From positions 1 to 8,767 of the forward strand of contig JAGVPS010000098.1 in assembly GCA_020052135.1 (NCBI GenBank): a DNA stretch of 8,767 nucleotides, in the 5' to 3' direction. Origin of the DNA: Minisyncoccota bacterium (lineage in GTDB: Bacteria; Patescibacteriota; Minisyncoccia; UBA6257; 1-14-0-10-40-38). The translations under genes were made by a program, and so were the position numbers. Of this stretch, positions 1 to 5,858 are shown one piece after another (the first letter of the stretch is position 1; every line of letters starts with the position of its first letter). A model generated the notes under the pieces. It was not told where the DNA came from. It saw nothing but the letters and a program-made list of their open reading frames with translations, and did no database searches.

Positions 1-959
1 CAAACATGGCAGGCCGGGGCGTGGACATCATCTTAGGTGGTAACCCGCCGACCCCTGCGGATACGGAAAAAGTAAAAAACGCGGGTGGTCTCCATGTTGT
101 TGGCACGGAGCGACATGATTCTCGGCGCATTGATAACCAGCTCCGCGGACGCGCGGGTCGGCAAGGGGATGCGGGGTCATCACAATTCTTTCTTTCGCTC
201 GAAGATGATCTCATGCGTATCTTCGGTGGCGACCGTATCAAGCGGCTCATGGAAACATTAAAAGTCCCCGAGAATATGCCGATCCAAGCAGGGATGATTA
301 ACCGCGCCATCTCGCAGGCGCAAGCCAAGGTAGAGGGCATGAACTTCGATGCGCGCAAGCACTTGCTAGAATATGACGATGTATTAAACAAGCAACGCCT
401 GGCAATCTATCGGAAGCGGCAGGAGCTCTTAGAAGCAGGAAGAGTGGTTTTGAATACCAAAAAGAAACTTGAGCCATCAGAGGGGATAGAAGAATCTGCG
501 CTCGATGAGGAGAAGGCAAAAGAACAGGAGCATACATTCGCGCCTACAGTTTTGCCGTTCGTACTCTCGGCACTCGATATGTTTTGGATGAGCCACTTAG
601 AAAATATGGAGGCATTGGCGGATGCGGTGCGGCTTCGCGCGTATGGTCAGCACGACCCCTTAGTGGAATATCGCAGGGAAGGACATTTGCTGTTCCAACA
701 GCTCTTACAGGATTTTGGAAATTGGATTCATGAAAATAACGAAAGGTTGTTGAAAGAAATTTCTAATTCTCAATTTCCAATTTCCAAACAATCGGCAATT
801 GAAAATTCAAAATTGAAAATTGTAAATTCTTCTAATTTTCCCTCCGTGAAAATTGGAAGAAATGATCCATGCCCATGCGGAGCAGTCAATCCGGAAACAG
901 GCCACGTGTATAAATATAAGAAATGTGGGCTTGTAAACGCGCCGTATCATAAAAAGTGA
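1..959 (+). CDS. secA: Preprotein translocase ATPase SecA, C-terminal part (5' end outside window)
   Basis: SecA is the cytoplasmic ATPase motor that pushes preproteins through SecYEG. The frame is open from base 3 (Asn codon, then Met at 6), so this is an interior piece of the gene and not a start. Counting from that Met, residues 2-5 (AGRG) are helicase motif V of the second nucleotide-binding domain, and QLRGRAGRQGD (45-55) is motif VI. The scaffold begins with LLEYDDVLNKQR near 120, and the DPLVEYRREG stretch is recognisable. The stretch between YDDVLNKQR and the HLENMEALADAVRLRAYGQ helix is about 55-60 residues shorter than in E. coli SecA recalled from memory. A low-complexity linker (about 252-280) leads to a metal-binding tail with Cys289, Cys291 and Cys307. 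The usual Cys-X-Cys-X8-Cys-Cys/His spacing is expanded and the last Cys is followed by Gly. Stop is TGA. Identification is very secure. Confidence 0.96.
   Translation, partial: NMAGRGVDIILGGNPPTPADTEKVKNAGGLHVVGTERHDSRRIDNQLRGRAGRQGDAGSSQFFLSLEDDLMRIFGGDRIKRLMETLKVPENMPIQAGMINRAISQAQAKVEGMNFDARKHLLEYDDVLNKQRLAIYRKRQELLEAGRVVLNTKKKLEPSEGIEESALDEEKAKEQEHTFAPTVLPFVLSALDMFWMSHLENMEALADAVRLRAYGQHDPLVEYRREGHLLFQQLLQDFGNWIHENNERLLKEISNSQFPISKQSAIENSKLKIVNSSNFPSVKIGRNDPCPCGAVNPETGHVYKYKKCGLVNAPYHKK
757..840 (+). repeat. AT-rich reiterated repeat inside the secA coding sequence
   Basis: Short variants of AATTTCTAATT, CAATTTCCAATTTCC and AATTGAAAATTCAAAATTG follow each other without breaking the secA frame. 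They encode an Asn/Ser/Ile/Lys-rich linker just before the C-terminal metal-binding tail. The same AATTTCTAATT unit recurs in the non-coding spacer near 4546-4560, with relatives at 6645-6662, so this looks like an intergenic repeat family that has expanded within a tolerant linker. That origin is inference; the base pattern is seen directly. Confidence 0.7.
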
Positions 960-962
960 GAG

Positions 963-977
963 AAGCTTTTTAAGCTT
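963..977 (+). other. Small palindromic hairpin after secA
   Basis: AAGCTT is repeated on both sides of a TTT loop just after the secA stop and can fold as a 6-bp stem. There is no run of T after it, so it is a poor intrinsic terminator. It may still protect the 3' end of the secA transcript. Confidence 0.3.
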
Positions 978-1007
978 GCCCGTCGAAGCCCTAGCAAAGA
1001 AAAGAAA

Positions 1008-1013
1008 TATAAA
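1008..1013 (+). promoter_or_regulatory. Candidate -10 element of the Nudix gene (leaderless type)
   Basis: TATAAA ends five bases before the ATG at 1019, which would put the transcription start at or next to the start codon. No good -35 hexamer lies at 16-18 bases upstream, and no Shine-Dalgarno sequence precedes the ATG. The arrangement resembles the -10 positions in front of the prepilin and endonuclease genes. The region is AT-rich, so chance matches are possible. Confidence 0.35.
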
Positions 1014-1018
1014 ATATT

Positions 1019-1531
1019 ATGGCCGCAGAAAAAATCAGTTTAGAACACGCGAAACAGAATAAACTCTTCTATTTTGTTGCGAATGTTGTGGTGTATCGGG
1101 AAGGCGACGGGAGGTGTTTGATACTGAAACGCGATATGCGCGAAAAGGTACATCCAGGAAAATATGGCGTGCCCGGCGGGAAACTTGAATGGGGTGAATT
1201 AGATATCGCACATCCTACGCGCATGAACGGAGAGGTATTGGATTTTGAAAACGCCGTCGAAAAACTTCTCGTGCGGGAAGCTCGCGAAGAAGCGGGTATT
1301 GAAATCAATACTGATCTGAAATACATCAACAGCGTTGCATTTGTGCGCCCTGACGGTATCCCGGTCATTCTCGTCAAATTCGCCGCTACGTATGCAGGCG
1401 GCGAGGTAAAACCCGAGCCGGGCGCATTTACGGACTATGCGTGGGTGAACGCTGAGGAAGTTAAGCGTTTTGATTGTATCCAAGGCGTTCCGGGTGAGAT
1501 TCGAGAGACCATTCGCCTTTTTACTTCATGA
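1019..1531 (+). CDS. Nudix family hydrolase with an insertion inside the Nudix box
   Basis: A 170-residue Nudix hydrolase, a family that cleaves nucleoside diphosphates linked to another moiety, using a metal-binding box GX5EX7REUXEEXGU. Here the first half is G54-KLEWG-E60 and the second half is REAREEAGI at 86-94, so both ends of the box and the catalytic REXXEE glutamates are present. The spacing between E60 and R86 is 25 residues instead of 7, an insertion of about 18. PGKYGVPGG just before the box and VILVKFAATYAGGEV after it fit the fold. ATG at 1019 has no Shine-Dalgarno but lies just behind a TATAAA. The stop overlaps the start of the next gene (ATGA). Substrate cannot be told from sequence; the neighbours suggest clearance of damaged or non-canonical nucleotides. 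Confidence 0.88.
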   Translation: MAAEKISLEHAKQNKLFYFVANVVVYREGDGRCLILKRDMREKVHPGKYGVPGGKLEWGELDIAHPTRMNGEVLDFENAVEKLLVREAREEAGIEINTDLKYINSVAFVRPDGIPVILVKFAATYAGGEVKPEPGAFTDYAWVNAEEVKRFDCIQGVPGEIRETIRLFTS

Positions 1532-2121
1532 ATTCCAAAACCGAAGAACTTAAAAAAATCCGTGACGAAGTATTTAATTTCAAAGAATCTCCGCTCTATG
1601 CGGAGCGGGTAAAGAACAACGTGTTTCCGGTGTTGGGAGAGGGGAGTCATGATGCGAAGGTCATGTTTATTGGTGAAGCTCCGGGGAAGAATGAAGCGGC
1701 GACCGGGAAGCCGTTCTGCGGAGCGGCAGGCCGAGTGCTCGATGAATTGCTTGCATCCGTAAATATTTTGCGTAAAGACGTCTACGTGACGAATATTGTG
1801 AAGGACCGGCCACCCATGAACCGCGACCTATTTCCCGACGAGATCGCGCTCTACTCTCCTTTTCTTATGCGCCAAATAGACGTCATTCAGCCAAAAGTTA
1901 TCGCGACACTCGGTCGTTTCTCAATGCAATATATTTTAGAAAAGTTCGCGCCGCTCACTACAGGGGGCATTAGCGTGCTCCACGGGCAGGCAGTTGAGGG
2001 CAAGGCTCCGTATGGCAAAATTATAGTTTTGCCACTTTTTCATCCCGCGGCCGCGCTCTACAAGCCAGACCTTAAAGACGCGATGAAAAAGGATGTTAAG
2101 GCGCTCGCGGCGCTTATATAA
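1528..2121 (+). CDS. Uracil-DNA glycosylase, family 4/5-like, lacking the Fe-S cysteines
   Basis: A 197-residue protein of the uracil-DNA glycosylase superfamily, which removes uracil from DNA as the first step of base excision repair. Visible motifs are GEAPGKNE (49-56, family motif A, binding and water activation), KPFCG (61-65), VKDRPPMNRD (91-100), LGRFSM (128-133) and FHPAAAL (171-177, motif B). Family 4 enzymes such as the Thermotoga one carry four cysteines that bind a 4Fe-4S cluster. By alignment from memory these positions are Phe18, Ser21, Asp93 and Tyr109 here; the only cysteine is Cys64. The active-site motifs are otherwise intact. The start ATG overlaps the stop of the Nudix gene by four bases, which implies coupled translation, and the next gene follows after three bases. 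Confident in superfamily, less so in exact substrate range. Confidence 0.88.
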   Translation: MNSKTEELKKIRDEVFNFKESPLYAERVKNNVFPVLGEGSHDAKVMFIGEAPGKNEAATGKPFCGAAGRVLDELLASVNILRKDVYVTNIVKDRPPMNRDLFPDEIALYSPFLMRQIDVIQPKVIATLGRFSMQYILEKFAPLTTGGISVLHGQAVEGKAPYGKIIVLPLFHPAAALYKPDLKDAMKKDVKALAALI

Positions 2122-2124
2122 ATC

Positions 2125-2658
2125 ATGCTCTATTTTATCACCGGCAACAAAAATAAATTTGAGGAAGTGAAAGCGATAATTCCTACTGTAGAACAATTAG
2201 CTATTGATTTGCCGGAAATCCAGGAAATTGATACGGAGAAGATTATTCACGCGAAACTTGAAGTGGCGCTTCAGCATGCCACGGGTGAGTTTATAGTTGA
2301 GGACACATCGCTTGTCTTTGAGTGTTTAAATGGTTTGCCGGGGCCGCTCATTAAGTGGTTTCTCAAAGCCATGGGGCGGGAGGGGCTGGCCAACCTCTCT
2401 CGAACATTAGGAAATACAAAGGCGACAGCTACGACAATAATCGGCTACGCGAAGTCAAAAACAGACATCCGTTTTTTTGAAGGTGCGATTGAGGGCAATA
2501 TCGTATCGCCGCGAGGTGATTCAGGTTTTGGGTGGGACCCTATTTTTATGCCTCATGGACACACAAAAACATTCGCGGAAATGGGAACAGAGGAAAAAAA
2601 TAAAATCAGCCATCGAAGAATGGCGCTAGATAAGCTTAAAGAATTTCTCGGTTCTTAA
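2125..2658 (+). CDS. Non-canonical purine NTP pyrophosphatase (Ham1/ITPase family)
   Basis: A 177-residue Ham1/ITPase-family protein, which hydrolyses ITP, dITP and XTP to monophosphates plus pyrophosphate so that deaminated purines are not built into nucleic acids. Key features are TGNKNKFEE (6-14), VEDTSLVF (58-65), GLPGPLIKWFL (70-80), FEGAIEGNIV (118-127), GFGWDPIFMPHG (134-145), TFAEM (149-153) and EKNKISHR (157-164). The GPLIKWFL segment after EDTSL resembles the archaeal/eukaryotic ITPA branch more than E. coli RdgB. The full family length is present. Three bases separate it from the glycosylase stop, so it is probably co-transcribed with the two upstream genes. The start has no Shine-Dalgarno. 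It ends 11 bases from the stop of a convergent gene, with no clear terminator between them. Confidence 0.93.
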   Translation: MLYFITGNKNKFEEVKAIIPTVEQLAIDLPEIQEIDTEKIIHAKLEVALQHATGEFIVEDTSLVFECLNGLPGPLIKWFLKAMGREGLANLSRTLGNTKATATTIIGYAKSKTDIRFFEGAIEGNIVSPRGDSGFGWDPIFMPHGHTKTFAEMGTEEKNKISHRRMALDKLKEFLGS

Positions 2659-2669
2659 AAAATGGTTAT

Positions 2670-3599
2670 CTAATAGCAGAAACAGAGCCCTCCATCCGTC
2701 AAATTTGTTGAACAGGTCGTAGCAACCATACCGATTTGAGGAGGCAAAGGCGTTATGGGCGTGAAATTATATCCCTTGAAACAAGTGAGTGATTGATTTG
2801 TGCAGACGGCAGTACAGTTTGTTTCTGGAGTTGGTCTAACGCCAACAACCATTAATCCCCGGTTATTTTGATTATCAAAATTGCCAGTTTGGGTAATGGT
2901 TCCCGAAACATCCAAATTTCCAATAAACGCATTTGCCCATCTTTGGGTCAAGTTTCCGATATCAGAACCGAACGTACCACTGGGAAGGAGCGAAGAATCA
3001 AACGTAGCGGCAGAAACGCGGCTTATAGCTGTTTTGGCAACTCGTTGTACCTGTGCCTGCTGATTTTCTGAATTGTAGTTGAGCGTCAAAGATATCTCGA
3101 TCGTGTCGTGCCCGGGGTAGTTTGTGTATTTGCGAAATACGAGAGCGTTATCTACATCTAGCACTTTTCCGGTGGTGAGATCACTCACTTTCACTTCTGT
3201 GTCTAACCCCTCTTGCATTTTTATGACACCGCTCGCCGAATCTTTCCAGATGAAAATGGGATCGCGAGCACCCACCGTATCTGGATTGTCTTTTGAGTCC
3301 TTCATGCGAAGTTTTAAGCACGTTTGATCCGTACCAAGAAGCGCGCCATCATCATTGACGTTGTCGGATGTGCTCGTGCATGGATTTGCGCTACTTACCA
3401 TCACCGCGCTTGATTCGCGCACCAGTCGCTGAATCGTCTGCATGACGAAGTTTGTTTGGTTTGCCACCTCATTTGCGGCAACCTGCGAAACCTGTATACG
3501 CGTGGACACTCCCAAGATTCTAAAAAAAGTTATCGCGATGATGGAAATGATTCCAAGATAGATGATAATTTCGATTAACGAGAAACCTTTTTTGTTCAT
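2670..3599 (-). CDS. Type IV prepilin-like protein with cysteine-rich C-terminal tail
   Basis: A 309-residue secreted/surface protein. Residues 1-28 form a classic class III prepilin signal: MNKKG, cleavage after Gly5, Phe6 as the methylated residue, Glu10 at the +5 position, then a hydrophobic helix to about 28. A PilD-type peptidase would process it and place it in a type IV pilus or pseudopilus; the layout (long polar domain, IQRLVRES helix near 56-64) recalls PilW/GspJ-like minor pilins. Residues about 209-253 contain a GSDIGNLTQRWANAFIGNL stretch like the motifs near the end of long fibre and surface proteins. The last 48 residues hold six cysteines (262, 266, 273, 296, 306, 308), with two more at 74 and 94, probably forming disulfides outside the cell. 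It stands alone on the minus strand. An extended -10 sits six bases before its ATG, suggesting a leaderless mRNA. Confidence 0.85.
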   Translation of the reverse strand: MNKKGFSLIEIIIYLGIISIIAITFFRILGVSTRIQVSQVAANEVANQTNFVMQTIQRLVRESSAVMVSSANPCTSTSDNVNDDGALLGTDQTCLKLRMKDSKDNPDTVGARDPIFIWKDSASGVIKMQEGLDTEVKVSDLTTGKVLDVDNALVFRKYTNYPGHDTIEISLTLNYNSENQQAQVQRVAKTAISRVSAATFDSSLLPSGTFGSDIGNLTQRWANAFIGNLDVSGTITQTGNFDNQNNRGLMVVGVRPTPETNCTAVCTNQSLTCFKGYNFTPITPLPPQIGMVATTCSTNLTDGGLCFCY

Positions 3600-3605
3600 A
3601 GGATT

Positions 3606-3614
3606 AGTATAGCA
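3606..3614 (-). promoter_or_regulatory. Extended -10 promoter of the prepilin gene (leaderless)
   Basis: Read on the minus strand this is TGCTATACT, a TG-n plus near-consensus -10 hexamer. Only six bases separate the hexamer from the ATG at 3599, so transcription should start at the A of the start codon. No convincing -35 is visible, as expected for an extended -10 promoter. There is no Shine-Dalgarno on the minus strand. Confidence 0.55.
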
Positions 3615-3615
3615 C

Positions 3616-3785
3616 GGAGGAAATTTAAAATTTAAAAATCAAAGTGTAAAATACTGGTAGTTCTTCCGTTTTACTCCAGAACATTTTAGATTTTGCATTG
3701 TCATTTTTCATTTTGACCCATTCAACTTCGTTCAGGGTCATCCTGAGCAAGGTCGAACGGATAAAATTTACATTTTACATTTTTG
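3616..3785. repeat. Intergenic AT-rich repeats around a hairpin repeat
   Basis: This 170-base spacer holds no gene. It consists of reiterated AAATTTAAAATTTAAAAATC and ATTTACATTTTACATTTTTG type units. Between them, at 3721-3757, lies an imperfect inverted repeat: TTCAACTTCGTTCAGG and CCTGAGCAAGGTCGAA around a GTCAT loop, with 14 of 16 positions pairable including two G-U. The central TCATCCTGAGC core resembles a dispersed repeat that I recall from many bacterial genomes. It lies between the 3' end of the sugar transferase and the 5' end of the prepilin gene. Confidence 0.65.
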
Positions 3786-4487
3786 TTAGACTGCCGTGGG
3801 ATCAAAGAAAAGAATTGCCGCAGTCTTCATGAGGATTTTTAAATCCAATCCCACAGATTGTTCTATGAGATACTGGCTGTCGAGCGCAAGTTCGGCTGAG
3901 AAGGGGAGTGAAGAAGCTCCGTTTACCTGTGAAAGGCCAGTGACTCCGGCTTTAGCAAAGATAAGATGCTTATATTCATTCGGGTACTGCGCAACCTCGG
4001 CTGGTTCGTGGGGACGAGGGCCAACGAGAGAAAGCTCGCCTTTTAAAACATTCATGAGTTGTGGAAATTCGTCAATGCGGAACTTCCGTATCAGCCGGCC
4101 CACGCGCGTAAGGCGCGGATCTGCCTTGATTTTAAAAAATGGGCCATCGCTCCGTTCGTTCAAATGGAAAAGCGCGTGCTTCAGGCGATCAGCCCCCATC
4201 ACCATTGATCGGAATTTATATACTCGTATGCATCGGCCCTGGCTCATGCGAGGGAGTGATACGATGACAGGTCCTTTAGTTTCGAGACGGATAGCAAGCG
4301 CGATGAAGGGCGCAAATGGCAGAATGGCTATAAGACCGAGGGACGCGCCGATAAGATCAAACATACGTTTAACGCGCGATTCAGCTCGCGCTCTATGCGC
4401 GAGAGCGGCATATCCAGATTCTAGAAACGAGACAGTCCTTGTTTCTTCGGTAGCGCGCATTTTTGTCTGGGGAGTGGCGAGATTCAT
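3786..4487 (-). CDS. Short sugar-phosphate transferase (PglC/WcaJ-like polyprenyl phosphate transferase)
   Basis: A 233-residue bacterial sugar transferase. The family moves a sugar-1-phosphate from a nucleotide sugar to undecaprenyl phosphate, the membrane-bound first step of capsule, O-antigen or glycoprotein glycan synthesis. The polypeptide has the catalytic core only: a basic segment and hydrophobic re-entrant helix (about 38-68), RVYKFRSM (88-95), the Asp-Glu catalytic dyad in RKFRIDEFPQL (D139, E140), LVGPRPHEP (154-162) and AKAGVTGLSQVNG (178-190). It lacks the multi-helix N-terminal half of WcaJ. The frame stays open upstream to an ATG at 4544, but the best -10 (4509-4514) lies between the two starts and the extra 19 residues look like translated spacer, so ATG at 4487 is chosen. 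It is divergent from the glycosyltransferase, suggesting one pathway. Sugar specificity is unknown. Confidence 0.9.
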   Translation of the reverse strand: MNLATPQTKMRATEETRTVSFLESGYAALAHRARAESRVKRMFDLIGASLGLIAILPFAPFIALAIRLETKGPVIVSLPRMSQGRCIRVYKFRSMVMGADRLKHALFHLNERSDGPFFKIKADPRLTRVGRLIRKFRIDEFPQLMNVLKGELSLVGPRPHEPAEVAQYPNEYKHLIFAKAGVTGLSQVNGASSLPFSAELALDSQYLIEQSVGLDLKILMKTAAILFFDPTAV

Positions 4488-4508
4488 GGTATGAGAGCCT
4501 ATACGAAT

Positions 4509-4514
4509 AGTATA
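4509..4514 (-). promoter_or_regulatory. Candidate -10 of the sugar transferase
   Basis: Minus-strand TATACT lies 21 bases before the ATG at 4487, giving a predicted leader of roughly 14 bases without a Shine-Dalgarno. Only a weak TTAGAA lies at a possible -35 distance. It supports the shorter reading of the sugar transferase. Confidence 0.4.
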
Positions 4515-4526
4515 TACTAACAGGTA

Positions 4527-4562
4527 TCTAATTTCTAACACCAAAATTTCTAATTTCTAAAG
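4527..4562. repeat. AT-rich reiterated spacer between divergent glycan genes
   Basis: ATCTAATTTCTAACACC and AAAATTTCTAATTTCTAAAG repeat the AATTTCTAA unit that also occurs inside secA (757-775). The divergent intergenic region 4488-4592 otherwise holds only the promoter of the sugar transferase and a weak AT-rich area before the glycosyltransferase. Confidence 0.5.
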
Positions 4563-4592
4563 AAGAATTATTTGCAGTATGAGCGACTACTC

Positions 4593-5729
4593 ATGAAAGT
4601 TGCTATCGCGCATGACTATTTAAATCAATATGGCGGAGCTGAGCGCGTGCTCGAATCTTTTTTAAAGATTTTTCCCGATGCGCATGTGTACACGTTGCTT
4701 TCCGATCGGGGAAAAGTGCGATCAAGATTCGCCTCATCTATTCGAGGCACTAGTTTTTTAGATGTCCCTTTTATCGCGAAACATCATCACCCCTTTATTC
4801 CCCTCATGCCCCTCGCAGTCTCAACCATGCGGTTGAAGGATCGGTATGATCTGCTTATCTCTGCTACTGCCGGGTATGCAAAAGGAATAGCCGCCCCTCC
4901 GGGAACATACCACTTGTCCTACTGCTATACGCCGCTTCGCTATGCGTGGGAGAGCGAGTATATTCCCGACGCGCTAAACTCTCGGCGCTCTATACGCGGC
5001 CGACTTTCGAGCTGGTTTGTGTCGCCTGCGGCCGCGTATTTACGCCGCTGGGATTTCGCGGCGGCACAGCGACCGCACTCCATGCTTGCGATATCTCACT
5101 TTATTAAAGACAAAATCAAAACGTATTATGGACGGGACGCTGATGTGGTGTACCCGCCGGTTGACAGCAACCTCTTTTACTTCGACTCAAAGAAAAAAAA
5201 TAGCGCGTCTGATGAAGTGTATTATCTTGCCGCAGGGCGCCTCCTCCATTACAAAAAATTTGATTTAGCGCTCCACGCTTTTCGCAGTCTTGGGTTGTCC
5301 CTCAAGGTAGTAGGTTCTGGAAAGGATGGAGCGCGTTTGCGCCGCATGACGGGAGATAAGCCCAATATCGAGTTTTTAGATTTTGTTACCGATGAAAAAT
5401 TGCGCGAGCTCTATGCGGGTGCCCGGGGCTTTATTTTTCCGCAGGTTGAAGACTTTGGTTTGGTTGCCGCTGAGGCGGGGAGTTGCGGAACTCCCGTTAT
5501 TGCTCTCCGAAAAGGTGGCGCGCTTGAGATTGTAGAAGAGGGAAAAACAGGAGTGTTCTTTGATGAACAAAATGTGTCCAGCCTCATTAAGGCGATCCAA
5601 GCGGCGCGAGCGATCAAATTTAATCGGGCGTATATCGCTCGCCGTGCAAAAATGTTTTCCTTTGCTGCGTTTAAGAGGGGCATACTAGGTGCTATTCCCC
5701 GGGAAATACGCCGCCGGGGGCAAGCCTAG
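4593..5729 (+). CDS. GT4-family glycosyltransferase
   Basis: A 378-residue glycosyltransferase with the GT-B fold, retaining type, that transfers a sugar from a nucleotide donor onto a lipid-linked glycan. The N-terminal acceptor domain opens with MKVAIAHDYLNQYGGAERVL (1-20), including the Gly-rich loop. LSYCYTPLRYAWE (108-120) is typical of mannosyltransferase-like members (WbaZ group). The donor domain has YLAAGRLLHYKKFDLALHAF (211-230), KVVGSGKDGARLR (238-250), and the EX7E motif in EDFGLVAAE (E286, E294) followed by AGSCGTPVIA (295-304), which binds the nucleotide sugar. The frame extends to a TTG at 4572, but family members begin at the MKVAIAHDY segment, so ATG 4593 is taken; no Shine-Dalgarno precedes it. 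It pairs head to head with the sugar transferase; donor and acceptor are not predictable. Confidence 0.92.
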   Translation: MKVAIAHDYLNQYGGAERVLESFLKIFPDAHVYTLLSDRGKVRSRFASSIRGTSFLDVPFIAKHHHPFIPLMPLAVSTMRLKDRYDLLISATAGYAKGIAAPPGTYHLSYCYTPLRYAWESEYIPDALNSRRSIRGRLSSWFVSPAAAYLRRWDFAAAQRPHSMLAISHFIKDKIKTYYGRDADVVYPPVDSNLFYFDSKKKNSASDEVYYLAAGRLLHYKKFDLALHAFRSLGLSLKVVGSGKDGARLRRMTGDKPNIEFLDFVTDEKLRELYAGARGFIFPQVEDFGLVAAEAGSCGTPVIALRKGGALEIVEEGKTGVFFDEQNVSSLIKAIQAARAIKFNRAYIARRAKMFSFAAFKRGILGAIPREIRRRGQA

Positions 5730-5738
5730 GGGAGTTGA

Positions 5739-5812
5739 CCCCGTTAGAGAACGCCCCGGCGAAGCCGTGGCTTTAGCCACCACCAGGCGGCGGTGGCTTT
5801 TCTCTAACGGGG
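5739..5812 (+). terminator. Nested inverted-repeat block between glycosyltransferase and rpsB
   Basis: Outer arms CCCCGTTAGAGAA (5739-5751) and TTCTCTAACGGGG (5800-5812) are perfectly complementary over 13 bp. Inside are two mutually exclusive stems: GTGGCT/AGCCAC (5767-5780, loop TT) and AGCCACC/GGTGGCT (5775-5798), the latter followed by T's at 5799-5801. The inner stem plus T-run can act as an intrinsic terminator for the glycosyltransferase. The outer stem would also fold on the other strand. Whether the alternative pairings are regulatory is unknown. Confidence 0.6.
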
Positions 5813-5842
5813 TTGACGCGGTGCACGGTCTTCGGCTATAAT
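5813..5842 (+). promoter_or_regulatory. Sigma-70-type promoter of rpsB-tsf
   Basis: TTGACG (5813-5818) and TATAAT (5837-5842) are separated by 18 bases, the best promoter match in the window. The -35 abuts the right arm of the hairpin block. The predicted start near 5847-5850 gives a leader of only about 10 bases before ATG 5859, too short for a Shine-Dalgarno or a structured autoregulatory leader. Confidence 0.8.
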
Positions 5843-5858
5843 CCGAATCTGTTTTACT

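Noticed and set aside
757..840. CRISPR-like array
   Set aside because: The units are short, variable and contiguous, without unique spacers of constant length, and are translated as part of secA.
3796..4494. Long plus-strand ORF of 232 codons
   Set aside because: It lies antisense to the sugar transferase, whose catalytic motifs are unmistakable; its own translation is rich in Arg and Ser and shows no family motif.
4488..4544. Longer sugar transferase starting at 4544
   Set aside because: A good -10 hexamer lies between 4544 and 4487, and the extra residues look like translated spacer.
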